From contig ML681963.1 of assembly GCA_007922195.1 (NCBI GenBank), positions 140,246,403-140,310,402 on the forward strand: a stretch of DNA of 64,000 bases. Direction: 5' to 3'. Both the position numbers and the translations under genes were made by a program. Shown here piece after piece: positions 47,435 through 59,379 of this stretch. This DNA is from Podocnemis expansa (lineage: Eukaryota > Chordata > Testudines > Podocnemididae). The notes beneath the pieces were generated by a model. The model ran no database searches. It was not told where the DNA came from and worked only from the letters and a program-made list of their open reading frames with translations. How positions within the stretch are numbered: position 1 is the first letter of the stretch; each line of letters opens with the position of its first letter.

Positions 47435-47583
47435 CAGCATTTCCCAACTAGTGTGTCATGGTCTATGAATATTCATAAGTTAGAGTTAATTTGAATATTC
47501 ATGAGTTTTTTAATAGTGGTGTGCCTTGAAAAATTTGAAGGTATCAAGGTGTGCCATGGCAGAGAAAAGGTTGGGAACCACTG
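47435..47583. mobile_element. hAT-type miniature related to the one at 14493
   Basis: 'cagcatttcccaactagtgt' and '...gtgccatggcagagaaaagg' ending 'ttgggaaccactg' with 'gaatattcatgagttttt' inside are shared with the element at 14493-14708. Flanking octamers ('ctacatag' and 'ctatagac') match only in part. Confidence 0.75.
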
Positions 47584-49928
47584 CTATAGACCTTGCCTTT
47601 TGCCCTGTCTTTCTCCTAGCTCCTGTCTTCAACTGCAACCCAGGTTGACGCTGGTACCCCTTCTTGGTACCAACTCACTTTGGTAACTAGTCTCGACTCT
47701 TGCCACTTAAACTGGCCCAGTGGACAACACTGATCCTGCTGCATGTCCCCTGTGCATTACACCCAGCTTTCTTTATTACTTTATTTAAAGACAGAAATAA
47801 GTGCTCAGAGCACCAGGTTAGTTGAAACTATGACTCTAAAAATCCAGTAGGGATAACACAGGAGTTTTTGACCCCATGCTACACTGTATATCTTAACCAC
47901 TACTACTGCTGTACAGAGACAATCAGAAATTGTTTTGGATATACACTATCCATCCTGCATGGGCCCTGAATCTCATCTATCATCTAAATAGAAAGTGCAA
48001 ATCACATTATAATCACCAAAGCAAGTCATGTTAGTACTTTCACACAAACTAAAGAATGATATTCTAACTCCTCCAACTGGGAATGAATGGAGATTTCCCA
48101 TCTGCTCATTAGAGATTTAGTACTACCTCCTGTTTGTCTCTGGGTCTTTCCAGCTTCTACTGTCATGACAGGGATTTCACCCTCCTTAGCCTATGAATCC
48201 TATCTCCTCTCTTCTGAAGCCACTCTACACATGTTTGCGGTTACTTCCAGATGTGTCTGCAACTTGCAAACAGTGATTTGGGATAGAAAAGAAATATTTA
48301 GTTTGAGCTGTGCTCACATTCTCCTGGCCTCTTCCTTCCATCTCTGTCCCATAATCAGAGACTGACTCACAACAATTTTTTAAGGTATTATTGTCCCACT
48401 GCAGGGTCAATAGTCTCTACGGAACTGCCTGAATGCGTGCAGAAGAATTATACACCCCCCCCCATCTCTGCAGAACTCACCCTAACCAACGATCCCCGAA
48501 TGGATATCTAGTAACATACCAAAATTGTTGTCCTCTTCCTTCTCTATTGGTGTGAATCAGATGCCTGTAGAAAAAAGGGAATGATGGCACTGTCTGGAAC
48601 AGGATCTAGTCTAGGCAGGCTCTACAGCATGCACAGCATCATGATCCTGCTGTTACTGTCCACGCAGCTTTGCCAAACTCACTTCAGTCCTGTCCTGTTC
48701 TGTACCCACCAGCTATGGCCCTCCCCTCTATGGTCCCTGTGCTGTAAGGAGTTGGCACTGGAGCCAGCTATGCCAGCTGGCCACTCTCCAGTGATGGGAG
48801 AATCGTCAGCTGGGGAGATGTGTTGTCTTTTAAGAACTGTACACGCAGGGGGACTCTGGACCCGAGCCTCCTCCCCAAAAGTGCTTATTTAGTAAATATT
48901 CTTCTGCAGAAGCACATCCCTCACAACCCTTCCTCCAAACCCAATCCCATCCACCCAAAATACCTCACTGAATCTGTATAGCAATGCCTGCTGTTGACAT
49001 TAGACCAGACTCACAGCAGGCTCTCCCACTGCTCCCCTCAGCAGTCAGTCATGGTGAACAAAAGAGATTTCTGACCATTACTATTTCATTATTTTCATTA
49101 TTTCATTCATCATTTTAATTCTCTTCTTTCATTCCTGGCCAAAAGAAAAGGCCAGCATGGTCCACATCTGGAAACTGATTTCTCAAGACTGGAACAAAGA
49201 ACTGCCTCCAAAAACTAGGGCTCCAAGACTCCTACTAAGTCTCTCCCATTATGGAAAAGTTGTATAATAAAAATCTCATAGGGAAGAAACCAAAAAGGAT
49301 CAAGCAAAACTCATCAGAATTTAATGATGAATGAGATGCTTTCTAAAGGTGTGGGTTTGGGGTTTGTTTGTTTTTTTTTGAACCATTCTGTAGATAGCTA
49401 CATTAAGGACCAAAAATTTCTATTTCATAGGATGATTCAGAACAGCTCCTGTAAACAATCACTTTCTATTTGATTCTAAAGAATTTCTTCATAAGGATCA
49501 GAGTGAATCAATCCATGGAATAAACTGTCCAGGTGACATGTTGTTTTCAGGATAGCCAATGTCGCCTCCTCTACCAAAGTATAGTATTGAGCATAGCTGG
49601 CTGAACGTTTGTTGAATCTTAAACATTTTTCACGTGTTCTCTTTTTCCCAACAGAAAGGTGTCACAATATTTCAGCTAACAGTGGGGGGAAAAGTGTTCC
49701 TTATAAATTTTCACAGGAGGAAAGTAGTGATGGTTTTCATGAGGGGATTCTCAGAACAGGTTGAAAATTTGCTTTTCAAAAAAAACAGAAATTTTGATGG
49801 AAAAAAAAATCCACCTGTGCTGAAAACTGTCAGGTTTTGTAGAAAAACTGGAACCAAGTTTTTTGGTTTTGTCAACTGAAAACCCAAACAACAGGAAAAA
49901 AATGTGCTGCGTAAGGAGTAGTCACACT
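47584..49928. other. Non-coding stretch
   Basis: No gene, RNA or clear repeat was recognised. A block at 49690-49870 with 'gaaaattttcatt'-like words resembles the A/T palindromic relics at 35100, 51400 and 61600. Confidence 0.5.
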
Positions 49929-50315
49929 GGATATGTCTACACTAGCAAATTAGTTCAAATTAAGGAGCCATAATTTGAGCCCTGTCTACACGAGGCTTTG
50001 CCTAGTTTGAACTAAAAACTTTTTTAGTTCAAACTCAGCTAACTGCTTAGTTCAAACTTATTTTAAAATTTAGTTCAAACTAGCACAATGTAGTCATGCT
50101 GATTCGAACTAAATAAGTTAGAACTAGTGGTTAGCTTGAACTAAGCATGGTTATTTCTAATTTTTAGTTTTCTAACTTCTCAAACTAACTTTTAGTTCGA
50201 ACTAGCTGCTCTTTTTTACTTCAGACTAAAAAACCATGCTTAGTTCGAACTAACATCAAGCTACTTAGTTCAGACTAAGAAAGTCAGAACTAAGCTTTTA
50301 GGCGTAGACATAGCC
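49929..50315. mobile_element. Foldback element with TTCGAA/TTTGAACTA array (copy 2)
   Basis: Ends 'ggatatgtctacactagc' and the reverse complement of 'taggcgtagacatagcc' match. The interior is packed with 'agttcaaacta', 'ttcgaacta' and 'gttcgaactagc' words. Related to 8128-8526 by word and TIR. Confidence 0.8.
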
Positions 50316-51943
50316 ATTGTACCCCAAAGGTGACTGGAATTGGGTGAAGCTAGGGCCTGATTCATACAGTCTATCATTTGTTCAGTCTGTTAGCAATGTT
50401 TCTGAAGTGCTGTCAGATCCATGTGGATGAAACATGTGGCATTCAATGTAGTAAGATAATGATTATTTCATTAATGCAGCATGGATCAGTCAAAGCTATG
50501 GAGCTCCTAAGCTACTCTCTGGAAGGTTATGAACTGATAGAGATGAAAGTATGCTCCTGTTATTTGGGATCACAAGAGTACCGGGTCTTTCAGGATCAGC
50601 TGAACTACTCATGCATATATCCACACACTGGCCTACGAGCAAAATGAGCTCAGGTCCTGAACTTACATTTCCTGCATGGAAGCCCAGTGTGCTGGTCCTA
50701 GACTATACAGTCAGGACCATAAAAAGCAAGGTTAGTTTTCCATATCTGAGTCAAAGTAATAGTACAGAGACTCCAGGAGCAACCACAGTATGAAAGAGGC
50801 CCTATTGCCTAAGAGTGTCCTACTCATAAAGCCAACTCTCTGTTTTCTTTGGTATTTGAATGTTGAATCATTGGGCTAACCTTTCATCTGGACCCCAGTA
50901 ATGTGCTGTAAGGCTGAAAAGGGGAAGAGCATTATTTAGACTTTCCTTCCAAGACAAAGAGAGAGGAGATTCCTGGAAAACCAGGTTAAGTTATTCCAAA
51001 AAAAAAAAAAAATCCCTTCTAAAGAACTGTGGTGAACTGTATGTAGCTAACTATTTGTGGTGAAGATGGAAGCTAGAATAGCCCTGAGAGACAAGCTGCC
51101 TTCCAGACACTGGTCTTACTCACATTTCCAGTTACTCATTTGAGTTCCAATATATCACACTGAGGCAGAGGAACATCCCCAAACAGAGAGAAAGAGAGAG
51201 AGAGAGAGAGTGCTTGCATGTGTGTGTGTGTGTGTGTTTACATTTTAAAGAGGGAATGGAGCCAAAATTTGGATGCAGAGCCAGCTTTTGAAATTATGTA
51301 CATATACCACGGCTGTGGAAATACTCAAATAGGAATAGAGTATATAAAAAAATTTGTTCAATCTTTATTTTTAGTGAACTACAGACCTTTTCAAATGCAA
51401 ATTATTCCATGAAAAATTTCATTTTCTTTCCCAAAATTTTCCAAGTTTTTAAAAAATCCACAAGAACTGAAAATCCATTTTTTTTCAAGTTTCAGTTGTT
51501 CAGTTATTGAGGGGGTTTCCTCTTCTTTCTCCCCCTTTTCCTCCCATTCACTTTCTTCTCTGGCAAAATGAGAAAGGAAGTAATGGGGAAAATGAGAATG
51601 AAGAGAAGGAAAAAAATTCAAATATGAAAATCCTAAACCAAAATATATTTCATATTTAGTTATGAAAGCTGAAAATGTTGGGAAGGGTGTTAGTTTTTGT
51701 TTTGCCACTTACTTTAAAATTGGAAAACAATTTGTTACTACAATTTGTTGAGAGAACAAGCATTTTTCAAATTTTTCTGCAAAACTTACTTATAAATAGT
51801 TCTAGCATGACCCTTTGGATTAGCCAACTGTAGAGAGATGGATCAGCCTGCAGAATTTTCATCTTCTTCTGCAGTATGGTGCATAGGTCACTTACAGGTT
51901 TAAACTAATGTATATGGTAGATTTTCTATAATTTTAAGTTTTG
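50316..51943. other. Non-coding stretch
   Basis: No gene. Contains an A-run (about 50998-51013), the GA/TG microsatellite at 51184-51238 and an A/T palindromic block ('gaaaatttcattttc') at 51395-51720. Confidence 0.5.
51184..51238. repeat. (GA)n-(TG)n compound microsatellite
   Basis: A GA-rich run followed after a short spacer by a TG run. Confidence 0.95.
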
Positions 51944-52096
51944 AAATCATGATTTGAGGACTTCAGTAATTCAACCAAAGGTTATGGGTTTATTACAGTA
52001 GTGGGTGGGCAGGGTTCCATACCTTCAATATGCAGGATGTCAGACTACATGATCACAATGGTCCATTCTGACCTTAAAGTCTGTGAGCCTATGAAC
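51944..52096 (+). mobile_element. CR1-type 3' end fragment
   Basis: 'aatcatgatttgaggactt', 'agtgggtgggcagggttcc', 'ggatgtcagactacatgatc' and 'cattctgaccttaaagtctg' match the end of the CR1 fragment at 37560-37720. Confidence 0.82.
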
Positions 52097-52460
52097 ATGT
52101 GGATATGGCTTGGTCTGATCTGGCCTTCCTCAACACTCCCTCCCAATGTAGTTAAGTCGGTTAACGTATTTGGCATTTACAACTCTATGTAGGACTCATG
52201 CTTTAACATCAGTCCCATAGGATTTAATAGAAATTGATCACTTTCTGCTATTTTGAACCACGCTGTGAGATATAATTGATTTACACATGGAGGGCCAGAT
52301 TCTGCCCTGAATTCCATCCATGGAATCTAGTTCAACTCAGATTAGTATAGATTGGGGTGTAAAGCAGGGCAGTATTGGACCCTTCCAAGTTGACATCTCT
52401 CACACAAAATGTGATATGGGAGGGATTCTGTTAGCAGAAAGTTCCTTACCTAGTCTCCAT

Positions 52461-52830
52461 GGGTACTTCTACACTGGAGGCTCAGTTAAGTCGACTCAAC
52501 AAGGTCAACTTTAAGTCAAATGAAGTCAACCTCATTAAATCAACTTAGAGCATCCACACTGGAAACTCCTGTTGACTGCCCATGGCCACACTGGCAGGTG
52601 CTAGGTCAACCCTTCCTGGTGGCCAGGAACTCTGGGAGGGGGCCTGGAGGCAATTAGGTCAATTTAAGGGCTATTCTCTGCCTACACTGGCTTAAGTCAA
52701 CTTAATAAGGTCAATTTAAGTATTAAGTCAACGTTCTGAGGTGGACTTATTAAGTCAACTTAAGAAAGCACTTAAGTCGACTTTAAAAAAGCCCAGTGGG
52801 ACTGCGGTGGCTCCATTGTAGATGTGCCCC
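52461..52830. mobile_element. Foldback element with TTAAGTCGACTTAA-type words
   Basis: Ends 'gggtacttctacactggagg' and the reverse complement of '...ctccattgtagatgtgcccc' are inverted. Inside, 'gttaagtcgact', 'ttaagtcaactta' and 'taagtcgactt' recur about a dozen times. No coding capacity. Same TIR style as the other foldbacks but a different word. Confidence 0.8.
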
Positions 52831-55004
52831 ATGAAATTGCACAGTGCTTCTAGTTCTCACAATTTTGTTACTAGTGTCATGATACTGAATGCTCTCCCTA
52901 ACGCTCCAGCTTCAATAATCAGGTGCTTACAGGTGAACCTCATCTTTCATTCACACATAAATAAATAAGTTTCCAAGCCCCTATAATTGCAGGAAAAAAG
53001 TTTGAAAACATAACCCAAGTACACCTTAAAAGGTCACTGGCCAGAAGGTGGGTAAGAAGAGTCCAAAAATAGTATTTCAAAAATATTAATAATAATAACT
53101 TCATGGTTTTAAAGCCTTTTATATATTTATTGAGGCCTGACTCATGATTTTGGAACACCTGGGGTTGGCCTAACCAAAGCAGTGCTCATCCTCCAAAGGC
53201 TGTTTGACCAGGCTGATGCCAGGAAATCAACCCAATGAATAGCAGCCAGGAACTCACCTTGAAAGCAACGAGGGGAGCATGTTTGAAAGGTTTCACTGAA
53301 TTACTGAGAAGGGAGAAGGAAACTGGCTACTGAACAGTGCTGTAACTACAAGTGGTGCAAACCCTGTGTCCAGTAATACTGCATGGGGAACATAAGTCTG
53401 GAAGCAAGCTTGGGTCCAATCCTGTTCCTAATGAAGTCAGTATTTTTCCATTGACCTTAATGGGAGCAGGATCAGGCCCAAAGTGCATATCTCAGGAATG
53501 ACTCTCTTAGAAAGATGAATTATCTTTGACTCATAACAAATAATTCATAGTAAGATTGAATAGCCCTCTGAAGCAAACTACTAGCAGGCAGAAACACCAA
53601 TTAAAAACAAAAATAAAAAACTTCTCAGAAGACACAAATGTAGGAAGATTACACTGACCAGTGACTGAAAAAGTGCTAATAAATTAACATTGTCTCATTA
53701 CATGATACCTAAGCATTTACAGGAAAAGAGCACAAGCATTTGGCTGTCCAAAGAAGAAACTGGTTCAGAAAGCCTATAGTGTCTATAGAAGCAAAAGGGA
53801 GGACTGACTGAGAGGAAGAAAAGAAGCAAAGTTAAGAGAGGAATGAGGAATTTGGGGGGAGGATCAGACAAGAGAGAAAGAGAAGCACAACCATGGATTA
53901 AAGAAGAGGAAACAGGCACACAAAGAAAAAGAGAAGATGGAGGTGGAGTGAGAGAAGAGCAAAGAAGCTAGGAAACCCCTCACCCACACTCTGACTGACC
54001 GTAACCACTATAATTAGTACCTCCTTTGCATGGCGGACTCTAATTCACTTTCCCCACAGAAGCATTAGAAAATAAATAAGGCTGCCAAAAGAATGAGCAA
54101 AACGGTAGGATGCCTGTTGGACTAATCAAGGCAATGTGAATGGAAAGAACACGTCGCCTCCCATTATTAATATGTTCTATATTAGTGTCATTATAGATAA
54201 TTACATGAATCGGTTTCACAGCCTGAACCTTCCTCAGCCAGCTCCAAGCAGTAATCCCAGTGATTCATGACCAATGGTTACATAACATGGATTTTCAACG
54301 AACTAATCGTGCTACATGGAAAATGGTCTCTATATGTGTGTGTGTAGTGTGAGTCACTTTGATTCTTTGGGTTGACATTTTCATTCTGGGCCAAGTTTGC
54401 TTGTGAGACAAAGACATTTTTTGTGCGGTTGCCACACTGTACAGATAGATATTGACATTGAAGTATTCAGGGTAAAGGGCACGGAAAGATGCCCCTCAGA
54501 TATCCAGTTACTGCTATAGCAGCCAACTGCCTTACCACAGTGAAATACACAAGATGCATACAGACCTTCCACATATATAGAAACAGCAGTCACAGACTAG
54601 ACATAAAAAGACGGGCACTAAGCCCAGAGAAAAGTGATTGTGACACAAATGGGACTAAAACCAAGAAAGATTTTCCTCCTCACCCTGCAAGATTCTAAGG
54701 AGCACAACAGAGATTTCCTCAAACTTCCAGGAACGAGGAAAACATTTTGTATCTAAAAGCAAGGAAGAGCAGAATGTACTTTACTCCAGGACAACAGAAA
54801 GAAGCAGCAGAGATAGCAAAGTGTTAAGAAGCAGCCTGGAATGGAATCAGGAAGCACTGATGATGCATAAATATAGCTCAGCAGACATTGGGGAAAAAGA
54901 TCTAGATGCAATATGAAGCTGTGTCTTGGACACATGCTGGTATATTGTAATCACCACTGACAGAGCCTAGAAATTCCTGTCCTTGTACACCTTGTCATAT
55001 CAAC
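52831..55004. other. Non-coding stretch
   Basis: No gene. A 'gtccaatcctgttccta...ggatcaggccc' palindromic relic lies at 53412-53480. Positions 53990-54320 are free of recognisable repeats and could hold conserved regulatory DNA; this is a guess from appearance only. Confidence 0.45.
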
Positions 55005-55260
55005 TAAAATCATAATCATAGAAATGTAGGGCTGGAAGAGACCAGGAGAGGTTATTTAGTCCACCCTTCTGTGCTGGGGCAGGACAAGTAAACAAAGACC
55101 ATCCCTGACAGATGTTTGTCTAACCTGTTCTTTAAAATCTCCAATTACAGAGATTCCACAGCCTCCCTTGGAAGCCTACTCCAGTGCTTACTATCCTTAT
55201 AGTTAGAAAAATGTTCCTTATATCTAAGATACATCTCATTTGCTTCTGATGTATCCTCAA
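55005..55260 (-). mobile_element. CR1 3' end, minus strand
   Basis: 'aatcatagaaatgtagggct', 'ggaagagaccaggagaggtt', 'agattccacagcctcccttg' and 'gttagaaaaatgttccttat' are the reverse complement of the conserved CR1 3' end. Confidence 0.88.
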
Positions 55261-57679
55261 CGGATGCCTAAGATGATGGCATTGCAAAGGAAGAGCAACC
55301 CAGATGTGGCCATGTCACCTCTACAGCTGACACAGTAGCAGGTCTGGAGCAGGCTCAGAGGAGAGAACTGAAAGCTCTCTCTGTCTCTCTCTCTGTGCAG
55401 CTAGGTAAGTGGAGCACCATCTTCCTGGAGCAAGTGGGACCATGAACACACTCCACTTAGATTTCACCTGTCTCCTGTCAGACTTTTCTTAGTTGTTTTT
55501 AAAAAGCTAGAGGTAATGAGATTGTATCCTGCTCCTTACTGCCTCTCCCTACTGTGTCTGATGGAAAGGAGACACACAGAATGTACAACAATGTACCCTG
55601 CAACAGTGCGCAGAAAAGTTGGTGCACAGGCCACCCAGAATTCAGTCCTCAGAAGGCACAATGACTATCCAGGGCCAGGCATATGTGGAAGAAACTTCTG
55701 CAAATGTCTAAGGGAATGCAGACTGCACAGAGCTACTAGAGTATTTTGAGCTGAGAGGATGCAGGCATGCAGGGCCCCCTAGCAACCTATATTAGATTTA
55801 TGCTGGCCATAGGCACCACTGCATATTGCTGGAACCAACACTCCAGTATATAGAGGAGAGGGGCACTGGTGCTAAGGATGCACACAGACACAGCACCTGT
55901 TATTACTGTGCAGGACAAGACCCCACCAATCTATCAGTCCATTTACTCACAGCACCCACCCCTGTAGTACTTGGACACTTGGTGTTGATTTTCATTCTTT
56001 CTTCTCCACAGGGGCTGTTACACCCTGCACCATACTCACACTACTCCAGGGCACTACCAGGACAAAGGAGGTGCTTGGAGCAGCTGTAAATTGCATCTAC
56101 ATGCTGTTGTAGCTTGATTAGGGCAAGAGGGAAGATGCAGCATAGCCACATTTCCTTTGTCTGCTCCTCTACTCACCACAGACATGCCCATTTTCTTCAT
56201 TCATTCTCTGGCACTTTGTGTACCAGGCAAACAATAAAAGATGCCCATTCTGCGCCAGCAAAGCATGACAACACAACTTATTCTGGTATAACATGCCCCA
56301 CCATGTCAGTACTTAAGTGCAGTCTGCCCTCTATTTCCAGTGCTTTGTACTGCAGGGAAATGGCAGGGTGGGGGCACCCCTGGTTCTATGCCTCACTTGT
56401 GTGCACTGAAAGGATCAGCCCATATGAAAGTCCCCCCCCCCATTTACAATGCAGTGGGTTCCAGTCCCACTTGTGCTGATGCCTAAAACTCCTCAGTCAA
56501 TGTGCATGCAGTGCTTTGAGTATGTAAAGCACTCTAAAAATGCTAAGTAGTATTATAATGACCCTCTCCTTTCAGTCAACACACACATTCCCCACTCCCT
56601 TTCCACAGCACATGAACAGCATCAGAAAGTGCCCAAGTTTCATGCCCCCAGCCCTCTGCCCTACGATCTCCCAGCCCTCAGAAGCTTTAAATAGTCAGCA
56701 TAATTATGAAGGCTTGTTAGAGCTTGCCTCTACACACTCCAGGAATAATCCTTGACAGCTCGTTGGAGTGCGTGTATGTCCCTGAAACAATCCGTCCTGG
56801 CTCTCACCCCCTTGAGATCAAGCCTAGAAGGGGAGCTTAAATGCAGCTCCCAAAAGATGAATAACTAGCGTATCACAGGGTTACAGCACTGGCACCACTG
56901 TTTTGTCTTCAAATGCTATCTATGTGTACAGTAAAGCTCCCTTCAATGAGTCCCTAAAATAAAAACTTAACTTCAGAAAGGAACAAATAGACCACACTGT
57001 GATCTGATAGACTTTGGACTGATCACGAAGCCTGTCTTTAAATGAAACAGGATTGAGAACCATGTAGTAGATTTTTTTTTTAAAGTTTCCTTTCTATCTT
57101 CCTCTGGGACTCACTCCTCTCTCTGGTGCATTAATGTGCACATGGTAGGTAATTCAAGTGTTACATATGAAATACCCACTGCTTCTTTTACTGTGGTCAT
57201 AAATGTATATGGAGAATGACCACCAACAAACTGTTTTCATGTTAAATGTGTTTTTAGTAGCAAAAGAAAGAAGAAATCTACTCCTCAACAACTCATCTTC
57301 TTGCAGGCTCTCGAATGTTGGTGATTTCAGGCTAATTCACACAGGAGAGATCCTAAGGCTGAGCAGGACCTATATTTTGACTTAGGTTCCATCTGCAGCA
57401 TTTGGGGATGATAACATACACTCTGATGTAGTATCTACTGAATCAGTAAACTCTGGTCTACACTGACAGTGAAGCTCAATATAATGCTGCTTACCTTGAC
57501 TTTCCACAGCCTGTGTCTCCACTGTCAGAGGAATAAATTCGGGGGGGGGGGGAATGGAGCTGTAATTCAACCTGCTAACACCATCCCTGCAAGTGGCCTA
57601 GAACTGAGGTCAAAATTCACAATTCACATTTAGGCCCTGTAGCCAGAGAGTGGCTATAATCTTGTTTTTGCATTCCAAA
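55261..57679. other. Non-coding stretch
   Basis: No gene with a recognisable domain. Frames at 55516-56479 give short peptides without features. A poly-G run is at about 57540-57552. Confidence 0.5.
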
Positions 57680-57870
57680 GAGGCAGCCATGTTAGTTAAG
57701 TTCAGCAAAACAAACAAGGAGTCCTGTAGCACTTTTAGACTAACAAATTTATTAACTTAAAGTTAAGTTCCCTATCTTCAAAGTGTCTGATGAAGTGGGA
57801 TTTTCTCCAACGAAAGCTCATACGATAAATAAATTTGTTAGTTCTTAAATGCCACAGGACTCCTTGTTTC
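57680..57870. mobile_element. Head-to-head pair of PLE 3' tails
   Basis: 57690-57752 is a minus-strand PLE tail ('aacaaggagtcctgtagcac', 'gactaacaaatttatt'). 57776-57870 is a plus-strand tail ('cttcaaagtgtctgatgaag', 'gccacaggactccttgtttc'). The two are separated by about 23 bp and point outward. Confidence 0.9.
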
Positions 57871-58624
57871 TTTTGTTTTTCTGCTTTCTTCAATCTCCTC
57901 CCCTTCCTGCAGCCCCAGGAAGTCTTCAATTAATTCCTCTCTCTGCATGTAATGCTGTGGCTTTCTGTTGTGACTGCACAGAGAAACAGCAAAGAAAGCT
58001 TTTCCTCCTTTTTCTCCTTTAGAGAAGGGGAGGGGGAGTAAGCAGAGGACAACTGCCTCCCCACATGCTCTTGTGACTACTACCCACAGCACAATGCTCT
58101 TCAAAAAGTAATGTGAGCAGTGAGGATGTAAGACCCTGAGCAATTTGATGTAATCGCTCACCCTCACCTTCTGTAATCTGAAAACCTAAAATCAAACTAC
58201 TGTAGCCCTTCTGCCAGGGCAGGCTAGCAGGACAAGGGCCAGGTTCTATACTTAGGGGTTTCCCAATAATGTAACACCACCAACCGGCTTGAGCCCCCAC
58301 CCAGATTTCTGGGAAATCCTGCACTGTTCCCTGGGCACCCCAAAGGGGTAAGGCTTCCCCACTCGCAAGCACAAGTCTGAGCGTAGTAAACAGAACTTTC
58401 AATAGTAGCAAAACAGAGTGTAAAAGGCCAAATAACAGAAATCAGCACTGATCTAGCAGATCAGTACAGAGCAAGGTTCCCAACAACCCACACGGCATAA
58501 CAGAACATACAAGACTTAATGGTAAACTGACACTGATCTGGACAATCAGTGCTAATCAGGCTTCCAACATGATTCCACATATCATAACAGCAAAGGTAAA
58601 CTCTCTAGCAAAATCGGCACCAAT
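57871..58624. other. Non-coding stretch with weak 85-90-bp repeats
   Basis: No gene. Phrases like 'cactgatctggacaatcagt' with 'caggcttccaac' recur at about 58444, 58528 and 58618, leading into the tandem block. The element could be a retroviral-type LTR on the minus strand; I see no coding evidence for that. Confidence 0.45.
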
Positions 58625-59379
58625 CTGGAGAATCAATGCTAACTAGGCTCCCAACCAACCCTAGGGTACGTAAGGAGCGTCTTTCATGCCAGCTGTCTGC
58701 CGGCACCACTTACTGGTCACTCACTCCATCCAATAGTACCATCCCTTGGCTCCACCTGCTGTCCGCCTGCTATGCCCACTGGTCACTCACACCACCCAGC
58801 TCACCGCTGGCTGGTCTTTTTGTCCTCTGGCTCCTTCATCTGCTGCTCCTCTTCAGTGATTTCAGCTCAGAGAGAGGGTTTCTGGAGAATCAGTTCTAAC
58901 TAGGCTCCCAACCAACCCTAGGGTACATAGGGAGTGTCTTTCACGCCACCTGTCCATCGGTGCCACCTACTAGTCACTCACTCCATCCAATAGCAGCGTC
59001 TCTTGGCTCCTCCCACTCTCCACCAGCTCCGACCACAAGCCATTCACATTGCCCAGCTCGGCACTGGCTGCTCTCACTATCTGCTGGCTCCACCCGCTGT
59101 CTGCCAGCTCTGCCCACCAGTGACTCACACCACCCAGCTCGCTACTGGCCACTCTCACCGTCCACCGGCTCTGCCCGCTGTCCACCAGCTCTGCTCACCA
59201 GTCATTCACAACGCCCACCTCAGCACTGGCCACTCTCACCATCTACTGGCTTCACCTGCTGTCTACCAGCTCTGCCCACTGGTGACTGACACGACTCAGC
59301 TCGCTGCTGGCCGCTCACACTGTCTGCTGGCTCCTTCATCTACTGCTCCTCTTCAGTGATTTCAGCTCAAAGAGGGTTT
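58625..59379. repeat. 257-bp tandem duplication with an internal 81-bp minisatellite
   Basis: 'ctggagaatcaatgctaact' at 58625 and 'ctggagaatcagttctaact' at 58882 start two copies. The first copy is 257 bp. The second is 498 bp, longer by about three 81-bp units. The 81-bp units start at 59027, 59108, 59189 and 59270 with 'ctccgacc', 'ctctgccc', 'ctctgctc' and 'ctctgccc'. 81 is divisible by three, so open frames with 27-residue repeats arise in more than one frame. I do not call a gene. Confidence 0.92.

Larger units (their letters stand above)
45406..47583. mobile_element. Possible composite hAT region with nested inserts
   Basis: The left end 'cggtggttcccaactggtgt' and the right end '...aggttgggaaccactg' are inverted. 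The flanks 'ttatagac' (45398-45405) and 'ctatagac' (47584-47591) agree at seven of eight bases. The interior carries other insertions (45818-46096, 46105 onward, a PLE tail at 46680). A shorter hAT (47435-47583) shares the same right end, so the alternative is two unrelated fragments. Confidence 0.5.

Noticed and set aside
58960..59359. Repeat protein with 27-residue units
   Set aside because: Open frames occur in more than one frame because the 81-bp DNA unit is divisible by three; no start context, splice evidence or known family.
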